Part shown: positions 17,519 through 26,434 of the stretch, piece by piece
Position numbering within the stretch: position 1 is the first letter of the stretch
Layout: each line of letters starts with the position of its first letter
Assembly (NCBI GenBank): GCA_023409615.1
Contig: JAEYRF010000011.1
Span: forward strand, 1 to 49,072
DNA: 49,072 nucleotides
DNA from: Bacillota bacterium
GTDB taxonomy: Bacteria; Bacillota; Clostridia; Acetivibrionales; DTU013
Direction of reading: 5' to 3'
Translations under genes and position numbers: made by a program
The notes under the pieces: model-generated
What the model was told of the DNA's origin: nothing
Seen by the model: only the letters and a program-made list of their open reading frames with translations
Database searches by the model: none

Positions 17519-18364
17519 ATGAAGCTAAAGTTAATCGTACGCACAGTGTCATTATGGATTTTAGCAGTGGTAGCACTGATGCCCCTGGTTATGACACTGA
17601 GCGGGTCATTGATGGGCAAAACTGAATTAATTGATAATATAGGTCCGGTTCTTGGTGATGGTAAGGGAAGTGTAGCGATGCCAATTTTCCCTGGTATGCC
17701 GACACTGAAGCAGTATTTACAGTTATTATTGGATACACCCAAATTCCTTGATATGTTCTGGAACTCAGTGATGCTGGTAGTGCCCATTTTAGTGGGCCAG
17801 GTTTTGGTAGGGACACTGGCGGCATGGGGATTTGCCCGTTATCGTTTCCCGTTTAAGGAGGGGGTGTTCATGCTCTATATTGCATTGATGATGATGCCCT
17901 TCCAGGTAACACTTGTTCCAACCAACCTGGTACTGGATATGCTTCATCTGCTGGATACTCACTGGGCATTGATTCTTCCGGCTATATTTAATACCATTGC
18001 TGTATTTATGATGCGGCAGTTCTTTGAGTCAGTACCGCGGGCAATGAGTGAAGCAGCTGAGATGGATGGCGCCGGAGAATGGAAAGTGTTCTGGAAGGTT
18101 GCGCTGCCTATTGCCGCACCGGGTATTGTATCACTTGTAATCCTCCAGTTTTTTGAGAATTGGAACCTGGTGGAGCCCGGATTGATTTTCTTGAGGGACA
18201 AACAAAAATGGCCGCTATCACTATATCTGACGACCATTGGACAATCCAATGCAGATGTTGCGATGGCATCATCAATTATCACAATAATCCCTGCAATATT
18301 GATTTTTCTCTATGGTGAGACATTTTTGTTACAGGGAATCCGGGTATCGGGCTTAAAAGAGTAG
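17519..18364 (+). CDS. ABC sugar-type permease, MalG-like
   Basis: A 281-residue membrane protein with six predicted helices. It has a textbook EAA loop, EAAEMDGAGEWKVFWKVALP (about residues 178-197), the contact site for the nucleotide-binding subunit. It pairs with the upstream MalF-like gene to form a heterodimeric channel. The ATG at 17519 has GGAAGG seven bases upstream. The loop between helices 1 and 2 is long (about residues 30-75) and would face outward, possibly to contact the unusual binding protein encoded three genes downstream (inference). The substrate is unknown. Confidence 0.92.
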   Translation: MKLKLIVRTVSLWILAVVALMPLVMTLSGSLMGKTELIDNIGPVLGDGKGSVAMPIFPGMPTLKQYLQLLLDTPKFLDMFWNSVMLVVPILVGQVLVGTLAAWGFARYRFPFKEGVFMLYIALMMMPFQVTLVPTNLVLDMLHLLDTHWALILPAIFNTIAVFMMRQFFESVPRAMSEAAEMDGAGEWKVFWKVALPIAAPGIVSLVILQFFENWNLVEPGLIFLRDKQKWPLSLYLTTIGQSNADVAMASSIITIIPAILIFLYGETFLLQGIRVSGLKE

Positions 18365-18382
18365 ACAAAAGGAGTGGAAACG

Positions 18383-20482
18383 ATGAGCAACTTGAGTATG
18401 GAAAGGGAGACAAAGCCAAGAAAGAAGGCGGCAAAGGCATTAGCAGGATTTATGACAGTCATGGTGCTGTTAACTATAAGTTCCCGTATGCTGGAGAATT
18501 TTTCGATGGCCGAAGTATCAATAACCCGCGCATCCGGAGGATCACTGGAACGAGTGTTGGAAACCAACGGTACTATTAGTATTTCCGATGACGAGCCTAT
18601 AAAGGCAGAAGATGCATTGACAGTGCTAAAGGTGCATGTCACCAATGGTGATATGGTAGAGGCAAGTAAGCCTCTGATTACTGTAGATATTGATTTGATA
18701 AAGGATAAACTCGAACAAGCACAAATTGATCTCAAGCGAAAAGAATTAGCAATACAAAGTTCAAATATTCCAACAGGCGGTATGACGCCGCAGGAAGCTC
18801 TGACCGAAGCACTTCGCATCCGTGAAGATGTCACCCAGAAGGTATCTGAGGACGAAATAAATGCCGACCTGGCATTAGTGAAAGCCGAAGAAACGCTGGC
18901 ATCAAGTAAAAAGCAGCTGGATCAATCATTTATAAAGGAATTGGCAGCGGCTGAGGAAGCATTTGAACTGGCACGGGAGACACATAAAGAAAATGTATAT
19001 ATAGCACAAAAGGCATATGAAAAAGCACAAAAAACATATAGTGAAATAGTGAAGGCGGATACCGGGATATGGGCTACTGAGAAAGCTAATGCATATAGAG
19101 CATACATAGATAGTGAAATAGACCTGATAACTGCTATTGAGGAGCGATTCAGGGGAACTGATTATACTTCAGAAGAGCAATTGAAGGTTGCGATTGCGCT
19201 GCAGCAAGTTATGGTTGCAGAGTCACAACTCTCCAGGGTGAATCCGGGAGATACTGCAGCATATGAGACTGCACAGGCAGTTTTAGCTGCTGCCAATGCG
19301 GCGCTTGAAGCTGCGAAAAATTATAGTGGGTTTAAAGGTCAGGAGCTGAATGAAAAAGTTGAAAAAGCTCATAAAAATCGGGACAAGGCCTATGACTACT
19401 ATGTCGCAGTATACAATGAGACATCACCAGATATCATCGAAAAGATTGATGATGCGCTGGTAGATCAGACGAATAAACAAAAAGCCTATGAAAAGGCTGT
19501 TAAAGATGGTAATAAGGCGATATCTACAGTACAGGAAACCCTTGACAATACCAAAGAAGCAATGACTTTATGGCAGGAGGGTACCCTCATTTCAGATGAT
19601 AAACAAAGACCTGCCGGCCTTGAAACTGCTTTGAAGGCAGTAGAAACCGCTGATAAAGACTTAGCTGAGAAGCAAAAGGCCCGCGAAGAGCTGCTGAAAG
19701 CTAATGGCCGAACTATTGAGGATGCGGATAAGGCACTTAAAAAGGCCCGTGAGGATGTTGCACGACAAATAAAGACTGATCATATTTCAGCTGAAGCAAA
19801 AAAACTGGACAATGCAGCTGCAGAGGCAGAATTGGAAAAAGTTAAGAAGAATATTGAACGATTGCAAAAATTGACAGACACCAAAGGTATAATAACTGCC
19901 CCTATAACAGGTATCGTATCTGAGATCACTGCAAGTGAAGGTGCATCTATTGCTGAAGGCGCTGTCATTGCAAGGATAGCTGCAAGTGATAAGTCCATGA
20001 AGATAATTGCTACAGTAACAGCAGAAGAGGCTAAGCAGCTCAAAGTCGGGCTGGATGCAGAGCTTTATTCAGATAGAATGTGGGCTTCCGGTAAGGTTGC
20101 AGAAATCCGCAGAGCATCCGGTACAGGCGGCCAGACAGGGCAGACGATGTATGAGGTGCATATAGGTATCAATCCTGATCAAGGAGAATTCTATATTGGG
20201 GATTCTGTTCGCATCACAATAAGGCAGACGTCTCAGCGTTATAATACTATAATTCCTCTCAGCGCTCTCAGAGAAGACACAGACGGTAAGTTCGTCTTTA
20301 TATTGGAAGAACAGAGCGGTGCACTTGGTACCAAGCAGATTGTTCGGCGTGTAGATGTATCAGTACAGGAAAGCAACTCTACTCAGGCTGCGGTCAGTGG
20401 CGCTTTTTCTGAATGGGAAAAGCTAGTTGATCGTGGAGACAGGGAACTGAAAAACGGTGATCGTGTAAGGATTAAACAATGA
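18383..20482 (+). CDS. MacA/HlyD-like adaptor with very long coiled coil
   Basis: A 699-residue periplasmic-adaptor-type protein anchored by one N-terminal helix (about residues 21-38). The first half of a biotinyl-lipoyl fold lies at about 70-102. A huge Ala/Glu/Lys-rich coiled coil runs from about 105 to 500. The second lipoyl half (ITAPITGIVSEITASEG) lies at about 502-535, and beta-barrel and membrane-proximal domains follow. Ordinary MacA or HlyD proteins are 370-480 residues, so the hairpin is exceptionally long. Such adaptors assemble with exporter permeases of the MacB type, and a MacB-like permease is encoded next. GTG 18374 is in frame, but ATG 18383 fits the AAAGGAG better. Confidence 0.85.
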   Translation: MSNLSMERETKPRKKAAKALAGFMTVMVLLTISSRMLENFSMAEVSITRASGGSLERVLETNGTISISDDEPIKAEDALTVLKVHVTNGDMVEASKPLITVDIDLIKDKLEQAQIDLKRKELAIQSSNIPTGGMTPQEALTEALRIREDVTQKVSEDEINADLALVKAEETLASSKKQLDQSFIKELAAAEEAFELARETHKENVYIAQKAYEKAQKTYSEIVKADTGIWATEKANAYRAYIDSEIDLITAIEERFRGTDYTSEEQLKVAIALQQVMVAESQLSRVNPGDTAAYETAQAVLAAANAALEAAKNYSGFKGQELNEKVEKAHKNRDKAYDYYVAVYNETSPDIIEKIDDALVDQTNKQKAYEKAVKDGNKAISTVQETLDNTKEAMTLWQEGTLISDDKQRPAGLETALKAVETADKDLAEKQKAREELLKANGRTIEDADKALKKAREDVARQIKTDHISAEAKKLDNAAAEAELEKVKKNIERLQKLTDTKGIITAPITGIVSEITASEGASIAEGAVIARIAASDKSMKIIATVTAEEAKQLKVGLDAELYSDRMWASGKVAEIRRASGTGGQTGQTMYEVHIGINPDQGEFYIGDSVRITIRQTSQRYNTIIPLSALREDTDGKFVFILEEQSGALGTKQIVRRVDVSVQESNSTQAAVSGAFSEWEKLVDRGDRELKNGDRVRIKQ

Positions 20483-20528
20483 GCATAGGACACGCAAAAT
20501 TATGGTGGTTAGAAAGGAGGGGATGTAT

Positions 20529-22073
20529 ATGCATGTAATCAGAAGAGCTTTACATATGGGGGCGCTCTGGCTGCTCATATCTGTATGCCTGTGGGCAGTT
20601 GGTATAGCTTGCTTAAATAATGTAACACCCGCTTCCGGGACATCACGCTTTAGTATGCGTTTCTCTCCTAAGAGTGAGCCCGCCTTTAATGGTATAGAGC
20701 AGTATTATGAAAGACAGGAGTCTATGGCGGATGTGATAGAAATACCGGGGGTGTTGACCGCCTGGGCAGAGGAAAGGAACCAACAGGTTTCTGCAACGGA
20801 ATGGAAGGCAGATGCTGCCGTAGATATTTATTATATCAATGGAAATGTCACGGATGTTATGGACTTAACCCTCATTTCAGGTGGATTTCCTGTGAGTACG
20901 GACAAAACAGGTATTTCTATTGATACTAAAACTGCTGTAAAACTCTTTGGCTCATCCACACCGGCAGGCCTTGATATTACTTTGGGGGGACAGAAATATA
21001 CCGTGCGCGGTATTTTCGAATGTCCGAAGGGGATCTCAACATGGGGAACAGATACAGGCCGGGGGCTGGCTGTATTATCTCCTCCGCCGGCCTCACCGAC
21101 AGAAGCGGCAGAAGCTTGGGACGCCAAAGCAAATGAGGGAATAGGTGTTCAAGGCGTCGAAATCATATTTCCGGCAGGTTTATCCCCTGATGAAGCAAAG
21201 AACTACGCCATGCAGCTTTCAGGCGAAATGGGACTTAGCGGAGCCGCTTATATAAGGGATTTTTCCGCAAGTGACAAAATGCTGCGCCAGCTTGCGCAGT
21301 TACCAGGATGGGTTATGATGGCTGTTGCTATACTGATGCTGATGTATACCGCATACTCACAGTTACATATGATGCTGCGGTTAGCTTGGAAGCGATTCAG
21401 GTCACGGAGTATATCCGGAAAAATAGCACTCAATACAACACTGCGTGGGTTACTATGGGTAGGTTCCGCCTTACTGGCATCCGTATGTATATATCTCATT
21501 GTACGGCCTGATTTTTCTCTGCCGCCGTCTTATATTCCGACTCAGTGGTCGGACGTGGGTTTCTGGCCGGAGCTTATAAAAAAGATGTTGCTTGACCAGG
21601 CTGAGAGAAATGCATTACCAGTCGCACGGCCTGATGCAGTAGTAATTACCTTGACTCGTTGGGGGAGTGCCTTTATCGCCGCTTCACTAGGTTCGATCTA
21701 TTTACTGAATTCTTGTCTTTATAAAGTGCTGGGACGTCCTGTATCAAAACGACTCAGACACCATCCGGATGAATGGTCCCATCCGGTACCACGTTGGGAT
21801 ACAAGCTGTTTTTTTCTACTGTTGATATCGGCAGTATCACCTATGGCGGGGCTCAAACTAGCTGATTTACTGGGGTTGCGGCCGGTGATATCCGGAACGG
21901 CTTTGACCATGCTGGTGATACCTGTCGTGATGGTAATGGTAGAGTTGATTCTACGCATGTGGCCGAGTACATTATGGCCTTTGCGTTTCTCTCCGGTAGA
22001 GAAGGTGCTTTATATAATACATAGGATTCCGGGACTAAATTTACTTAGAGGAAACAGAAATTTTAGAGTATAA
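20529..22073 (+). CDS. MacB/FtsX-like permease lacking an ATPase domain
   Basis: A 514-residue membrane protein. One N-terminal helix (about 9-28) is followed by an outside domain of about 225 residues. This carries MacB periplasmic-core-domain features: LISGGFPV, a 'TAVKLFG..TPAG..ITLGGQKYTVRGIF' pattern at about residues 137-165. Five further helices follow (about 256-277, 304-325, 377-398, 427-449 and 453-475), two more than a standard MacB permease. There is no Walker motif. MacB-type permeases act with an adaptor and move mechanically in response to an ATPase. Here the adaptor is the gene upstream and the ATPase is missing. ATG 20529 fits GGAGG at 20516-20520. Confidence 0.7.
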   Translation: MHVIRRALHMGALWLLISVCLWAVGIACLNNVTPASGTSRFSMRFSPKSEPAFNGIEQYYERQESMADVIEIPGVLTAWAEERNQQVSATEWKADAAVDIYYINGNVTDVMDLTLISGGFPVSTDKTGISIDTKTAVKLFGSSTPAGLDITLGGQKYTVRGIFECPKGISTWGTDTGRGLAVLSPPPASPTEAAEAWDAKANEGIGVQGVEIIFPAGLSPDEAKNYAMQLSGEMGLSGAAYIRDFSASDKMLRQLAQLPGWVMMAVAILMLMYTAYSQLHMMLRLAWKRFRSRSISGKIALNTTLRGLLWVGSALLASVCIYLIVRPDFSLPPSYIPTQWSDVGFWPELIKKMLLDQAERNALPVARPDAVVITLTRWGSAFIAASLGSIYLLNSCLYKVLGRPVSKRLRHHPDEWSHPVPRWDTSCFFLLLISAVSPMAGLKLADLLGLRPVISGTALTMLVIPVVMVMVELILRMWPSTLWPLRFSPVEKVLYIIHRIPGLNLLRGNRNFRV

Positions 22074-22093
22074 AATATAGGGGGGCAATTAAT

Positions 22094-24691
22094 TTGTTAA
22101 GAAGAATGAGAAGGTTTTTATGTATTGGACTAGCATCAATGATGCTTCTAAGTGGATGTGCAGGTAATGGAGATGTCAAGAAGGCATCCAAAGGCGGCTA
22201 TCGTGAGACAGAGATAACTATGCCGGCGGGTTATCAACAGACCACTAACCCTTTGTTTTTGAAGGATGGCCGGGTTATGATGCTTGCAACCCGTATATTT
22301 GAAGAAATGCAAATGAACGGCGGAGCAGTTCCTTTGGATATCAAGGTAGCTGCAGGCGAAACTGTAGCTGTTATGGATGATAATGCAACAGATAGTGAAG
22401 CTACGGCTGAGGACACTAGTATGGCTGAGGACACCAGCACAGCTGAGGGCGAAGCTGCCGCTGAGGACACTGGTACGGCTGAGGGCGAAGCTGCGACTGA
22501 AGATGTTAACACACTTCCTGCCGGCGAAATGCCAATGGATGTGTACACCCCGCCGGAGATGAAATATGATATTCTTATATGGCAGGATTTATCGAAAGAA
22601 CCAACGGTAGACCCATTCAAGCTGCCTGTAAATACATATTTTGATTCGCAAGGTGCATTAATAACAGACGTTGATGGCAATCCTATTTTAAGAGCAAGCA
22701 GCTATGATCAGGAGAAGGGAACGCAGAAGTTTCTTCTTTATTGGCTGCCTGAGGCGGTAGGAGCAGGAAAAGATGCTGCTCCTGCAGCTCCTGTAAAAGA
22801 GCAGTCTCTCGATTTAGGGGAAATGTATCCCAATGCCATTGTCATACTTCCTGGAGGCTTAGTTGCAGCTTCCACCTGGAATAGTGTCCAAATATTCGGT
22901 ACAGATGGCAAAAAAGTAAAGGAATTATCAATCAGCTACACAAATCAGATGTTCCGTGTCGCTAATAATTTGGTTGTGTCGGATGGGGAAAAAAGCGAGT
23001 TGGTCTTTTATGACATTACAACACTTGAAGAATCAAAACGTATGAAAATTGGAAGAACTATTATCAACAACACAAACAGTGCTGCAGGGTTTGATGATGG
23101 TACAATTTATTTATATGGTCAGAATGGCATATATAAATTGGATTCAGCTGCTGTCACCACTCCGGCAGCGAATGAGCCGTCTAGAGCAGAAGAGGAGATG
23201 GTTCTTGATTTTCTCCAGTATTCTTTGGCGGATCCTGAACTATACTCGAGCGGCTTTGCAGTAAGCAGTGACAAACAGATCCTCATCATGGCTAATTCAA
23301 ATCGCATGAACCCTCGTATGTACAGCAGTAACATGGCAGTAAGCGTAGCACAGGAATATCAGGGACCTCAGATGCTCCTCTTCTTGTATAAATGGGATCC
23401 TGAGCTGGATCTGTCCAATAAGACCGTATTGACTGTGAGCAGCTTGTTTGCCGATCAAATTCTGCGTATGGCCGCATTTGAATTCAAAAAGAAACATCCC
23501 GATGTACAGATTAAGCTTACGCAATATTATGACAAGATGGAAGACCAGATGAAGTGGAGCGATTTTATCCGCACAGTTAACACGGACATTCTCTCCGGAA
23601 AAACCGCAGACATTATGTTTCTGGATAATCTCCCATTAGATAGTTATACCAGGCGTGGTATATTAGTCGACTTGAATCCACTTGTAGATCAACTTGGCGG
23701 AGCTGAAAACCTCAACATGGGTATTGTTAACGGAATGAAAAACGAGGATGGCAAATTGTACGCACTTCCGTTGACATTCACCACCTATGCCCTTATCGGA
23801 CACAAGAACGTTATTGATCAGGTAACAGATCTTCAATCTCTTCTGACATTGAAGCTGGCACCAGACCAGAAGGCTCTTTCGCCCATGCAAAAGCAATCAT
23901 TATTCCAACAGCTCCTGATGACGAACCTTCCGGCGTTTGTTGACAAGCAATCCGGCGATTACCGTTTTGATACGCCAGAGTTTATCGGATTCCTTGAACT
24001 TTTTGAACGTATTTATAACGAAGCGCAAACACCACCGCCTGAACTGCCGGAGAATCCTACAGAGGAAGACTACCGGAAAATAGATATGGGTAACTTCTGG
24101 CAGGATTCACAGAAAGACCGTTACACCGGAAAGACAGCCATGACAATGACTACATTGGGAAATATTGATAGCTTCTCTTACGAGTTATCGTACTCCGGCG
24201 GTAAGAATGCATCATGGACATTCATGCCCAAGCTGAAGGATTTCGGTGGAGAGATATTTATGCCCCAGACCACAATTGGTATCAGCGCAAAAACGAAAAA
24301 CAAGGAACTGGCACTGGAGTTTGTAAAGATGATTATGTCAGGTGAGCTTGAAAACATGGAAAACTATATGTGGGGTTTCTCCGTAGTTAAATCCCAGCAG
24401 GAGAAGGCAATTAAGAACCTGCTGGAACAGTACAAGCAGCAAGATGAATACGGAGGAATGGGACAAATGTATATTGATGAAACAACATCTGTTGATATGA
24501 TAAGGCTGACTGAACAGCAGATGCGCGACATCGTAAACCGTATGGACGAATGTACCGTTCCTATCCAATATGATCAGACACTTTCTGAATTTTTAACTGA
24601 GGAAATAAATCCTTTCTTGTATGGACGCAAATCTGCAAAAGAAGCTGCAGAGGCACTACAGCGCAGAGCCGCCGCATATTTAGCAGAGTAA
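22094..24691 (+). CDS. Large lipoprotein: propeller-like region fused to ABC solute-binding domain
   Basis: An 865-residue lipoprotein (lipobox LLSGC, Cys22). Residues about 96-138 are an acidic Ala/Glu/Thr/Asp repeat. About 180-400 shows repeated beta strands resembling propeller blades (QIFGTDGKKVKEL, LVFYDITTLEES, TIYLYGQNGIYKLD). About 435-830 is a family-1 extracellular solute-binding domain (AAFEFKKKHPDVQIKL, DILSGKTADIMFLDN, GKLYALPLTFTTYALIG). Sugar-binding proteins are usually 400-550 residues. It is the only binding protein in the operon and should deliver substrate to the two permeases. The TTG start at 22094 has GGGGG eight bases upstream. An ATG at 22106 would shorten the signal peptide. 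Confidence 0.85.
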   Translation: MLRRMRRFLCIGLASMMLLSGCAGNGDVKKASKGGYRETEITMPAGYQQTTNPLFLKDGRVMMLATRIFEEMQMNGGAVPLDIKVAAGETVAVMDDNATDSEATAEDTSMAEDTSTAEGEAAAEDTGTAEGEAATEDVNTLPAGEMPMDVYTPPEMKYDILIWQDLSKEPTVDPFKLPVNTYFDSQGALITDVDGNPILRASSYDQEKGTQKFLLYWLPEAVGAGKDAAPAAPVKEQSLDLGEMYPNAIVILPGGLVAASTWNSVQIFGTDGKKVKELSISYTNQMFRVANNLVVSDGEKSELVFYDITTLEESKRMKIGRTIINNTNSAAGFDDGTIYLYGQNGIYKLDSAAVTTPAANEPSRAEEEMVLDFLQYSLADPELYSSGFAVSSDKQILIMANSNRMNPRMYSSNMAVSVAQEYQGPQMLLFLYKWDPELDLSNKTVLTVSSLFADQILRMAAFEFKKKHPDVQIKLTQYYDKMEDQMKWSDFIRTVNTDILSGKTADIMFLDNLPLDSYTRRGILVDLNPLVDQLGGAENLNMGIVNGMKNEDGKLYALPLTFTTYALIGHKNVIDQVTDLQSLLTLKLAPDQKALSPMQKQSLFQQLLMTNLPAFVDKQSGDYRFDTPEFIGFLELFERIYNEAQTPPPELPENPTEEDYRKIDMGNFWQDSQKDRYTGKTAMTMTTLGNIDSFSYELSYSGGKNASWTFMPKLKDFGGEIFMPQTTIGISAKTKNKELALEFVKMIMSGELENMENYMWGFSVVKSQQEKAIKNLLEQYKQQDEYGGMGQMYIDETTSVDMIRLTEQQMRDIVNRMDECTVPIQYDQTLSEFLTEEINPFLYGRKSAKEAAEALQRRAAAYLAE
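22400..22510 (+). repeat. Tandem coding repeat in the binding-protein linker
   Basis: Related units of about 21-45 bases, built from GCTGAGGACACT and GCTGAGGGCGAAGCTGC, encode the acidic linker. The near-identical copies suggest recent expansion by slippage or unequal crossing-over. Confidence 0.7.
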
Positions 24692-24740
24692 CAGTAATCC
24701 TTGGTTACATAGGTGCATTTATCTACTGGAATAAAACGCT

Positions 24741-24766
24741 GAAAGCCCGCTAATTAGCGGGCTTTC
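24741..24766. terminator. Perfect palindromic terminator between the ABC operon and tRNA genes
   Basis: GAAAGCCCGCTAA is followed directly by its exact inverse complement, a 13-base perfect palindrome. It can end both the rightward ABC operon and the leftward tRNA-Ser transcript; on the minus strand TTTT follows a few bases later. Confidence 0.8.
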
Positions 24767-24774
24767 AAACATTG

Positions 24775-24868
24775 TGGCGGAGAAGCGGGGATTCGAACCC
24801 CGGCTAGAGATTACTCCCTACTAACGGTTTAGCAAACCGCCCCCTTCGACCTGCTTGGGTACTTCTCC
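24775..24868 (-). tRNA. tRNA-Ser (anticodon GCT)
   Basis: A class II tRNA of 94 bases including an encoded CCA. The acceptor stem is GGAGAAG/CTTCTCC, the anticodon loop reads TTGCTAA, the variable arm is long, and the T-arm is GGTTCGAATCC. It reads AGC/AGU codons. It is the second gene of a two-tRNA transcript. Confidence 0.97.
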
Positions 24869-24893
24869 AAGTTCGAAATTATAAAAGAAACTA

Positions 24894-24984
24894 TGGCGGA
24901 GAGAGTGAGATTCGAACTCACGGTAGCCTTGCGACTACGCCGGTTTTCAAGACCGGTGCCTTAAACCAACTCGACCATCTCTCC
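24894..24984 (-). tRNA. tRNA-Ser (anticodon TGA)
   Basis: A class II tRNA of 91 bases with encoded CCA. The acceptor stem is GGAGAGA/TCTCTCC, the anticodon loop reads CTTGAAA, and a long variable arm is present. It reads UCN codons, UCA best. It lies 25 bases before the other serine tRNA and directly downstream of a strong promoter. Confidence 0.97.
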
Positions 24985-25010
24985 TTGTTTTTAATCGAGC
25001 GACGTAGTAT

Positions 25011-25039
25011 ATTCTACTATATGAGCAGGGCTTTGTCAA
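25011..25039 (-). promoter_or_regulatory. Promoter of the two tRNA-Ser genes
   Basis: On the minus strand TTGACA (25039-25034) and TAGAAT (25016-25011) are separated by exactly 17 bases. The tRNA 5' end follows 26 bases later. This is one of the best sigma-A matches in the window. Confidence 0.85.
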
Positions 25040-25081
25040 CACCACATTCTGGGCCACACACGGCCCATCTGCTTTTATTCT

Positions 25082-26374
25082 TCAGCCAATCAGTACCTCG
25101 AGTTCATTGATTAATACATCCCTCAGTTCAGACACATCCAGCTCTCCAGGCTGCAAACCCCTTCTTGAACATATTGCAGCAGCCGCCCCCGCAGCTTCAC
25201 CGAGCTCCATCATATTTCCCATGGACTTCCCCGCAGCGTGCCCCATGAAGGTCGCAGAAGCACAACGACCGGCTAAGAGAAGTCCGCTGACATTCTTAGG
25301 TACCAATGATCTGTATGGATAGGAATAACCTGATTTCATCGGACCAATATATAACTGGTTTGCATCGATATGTCCGTATTTTCTTGCAACTGTGTCATCA
25401 AATTCCGGCGCATTCTGAGAGTCATCAAATGTCTGCACATATTCTCCCACAATACGGCGAGTATCGCGTACACCTAATATGTTGCCAACTTTGTCAAGAA
25501 AACAGTTCTGCGCACCTGGTACCTTACTATACCTTAAAATACGTACCAGATCAGTTGCTACCTGAAGCCCATTCCTACGGGCTTTTGTAAGGTCGGTGGA
25601 GTTCAATCCATCCGTCGTCAGGCTCTGGTTTCTCCAAGCCCCGTTGTTAACTCCTATAATACCAGGCAATGTCCCTTCGTTAAATCCATACCAGGCTGCT
25701 ACATGATAACCCTTTATATGAGCTTCATCCATTAATGCGTTAAACTTTTTATAATCGCCAAGCCATTCGAAGAAATCAGCCTTGTCGATACCGCCGAGTG
25801 AAAACCCAAGTGTGACCGGCATATGTATATGATCTTCTTCCCTTCCTTCCATGTATTCGCATCCTGCAGCAAATGCCACATCGCCGTCGCCGGTTGCGTC
25901 AACGATAATGTCGGCGTTATAAGCAACATATCCCCTCTTTTCCCTCACTATGACACCTGTTACTTGATTGCCATCTTTCAAAACATCAAAAACAGGACTG
26001 AACAATCTATACTGGATGCCCAACTCCTCCAGCATTTCATAAATTGCCAGTTCAGAATACTCAACATGACAGCTAAGGCCATCTCCATCTATCATATTTT
26101 CGACACCCGGTCTAGATGCATCATCACCTAATCTCTCAATATGCTTCACTAACATATCGTGAGCAAAGGAACGTTTTTGCTTTTTATATTTCAATCTGTT
26201 CACTGGCATCCAAGGTACTGCGTTAATAATTCCACCAGCCAGGTTGGCACTCTCCAACAACATTACTTCAGAACCACAGCGGGTTGCAGCCAGGGCAGCA
26301 CCTAATCCCGCGGGTCCGCTTCCACATATGACTACGTCGTATCGCTCTTGTGTAATGAATTTGGTTGTATTCAT
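25082..26374 (-). CDS. FAD-dependent oxidoreductase
   Basis: A 430-residue protein of the FAD-dependent oxidoreductase family PF12831. The N-terminal Rossmann motif VVICGSGPAGLGAALAA (about residues 12-28) is followed by an acidic end-of-strand residue (LLES). A second dinucleotide motif, DIIVDATGDGDVAFAAGCEY, lies in the middle. The C-terminal FAD contact is LLLAGRCASATFMGHAAGKSMGNM-like. The substrate is unknown; several relatives act on small organic molecules. There is no signal peptide. ATG 26374 has GGAGG eight bases upstream. It may be co-transcribed with the TPR gene 60 bases upstream. Confidence 0.85.
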   Translation of the reverse strand: MNTTKFITQERYDVVICGSGPAGLGAALAATRCGSEVMLLESANLAGGIINAVPWMPVNRLKYKKQKRSFAHDMLVKHIERLGDDASRPGVENMIDGDGLSCHVEYSELAIYEMLEELGIQYRLFSPVFDVLKDGNQVTGVIVREKRGYVAYNADIIVDATGDGDVAFAAGCEYMEGREEDHIHMPVTLGFSLGGIDKADFFEWLGDYKKFNALMDEAHIKGYHVAAWYGFNEGTLPGIIGVNNGAWRNQSLTTDGLNSTDLTKARRNGLQVATDLVRILRYSKVPGAQNCFLDKVGNILGVRDTRRIVGEYVQTFDDSQNAPEFDDTVARKYGHIDANQLYIGPMKSGYSYPYRSLVPKNVSGLLLAGRCASATFMGHAAGKSMGNMMELGEAAGAAAAICSRRGLQPGELDVSELRDVLINELEVLIG

Positions 26375-26434
26375 TTGTTTTCCTCCAATATAAATTATAC
26401 TTAACTGAATGAACACGACCTATGCATTTAACCC

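Noticed and set aside
22234..22680. Open frame opposite the binding-protein repeat region
   Set aside because: It is the mirror of the acidic tandem repeat, reading as Ser/Val/Ala repeats. It has no start site or family features.
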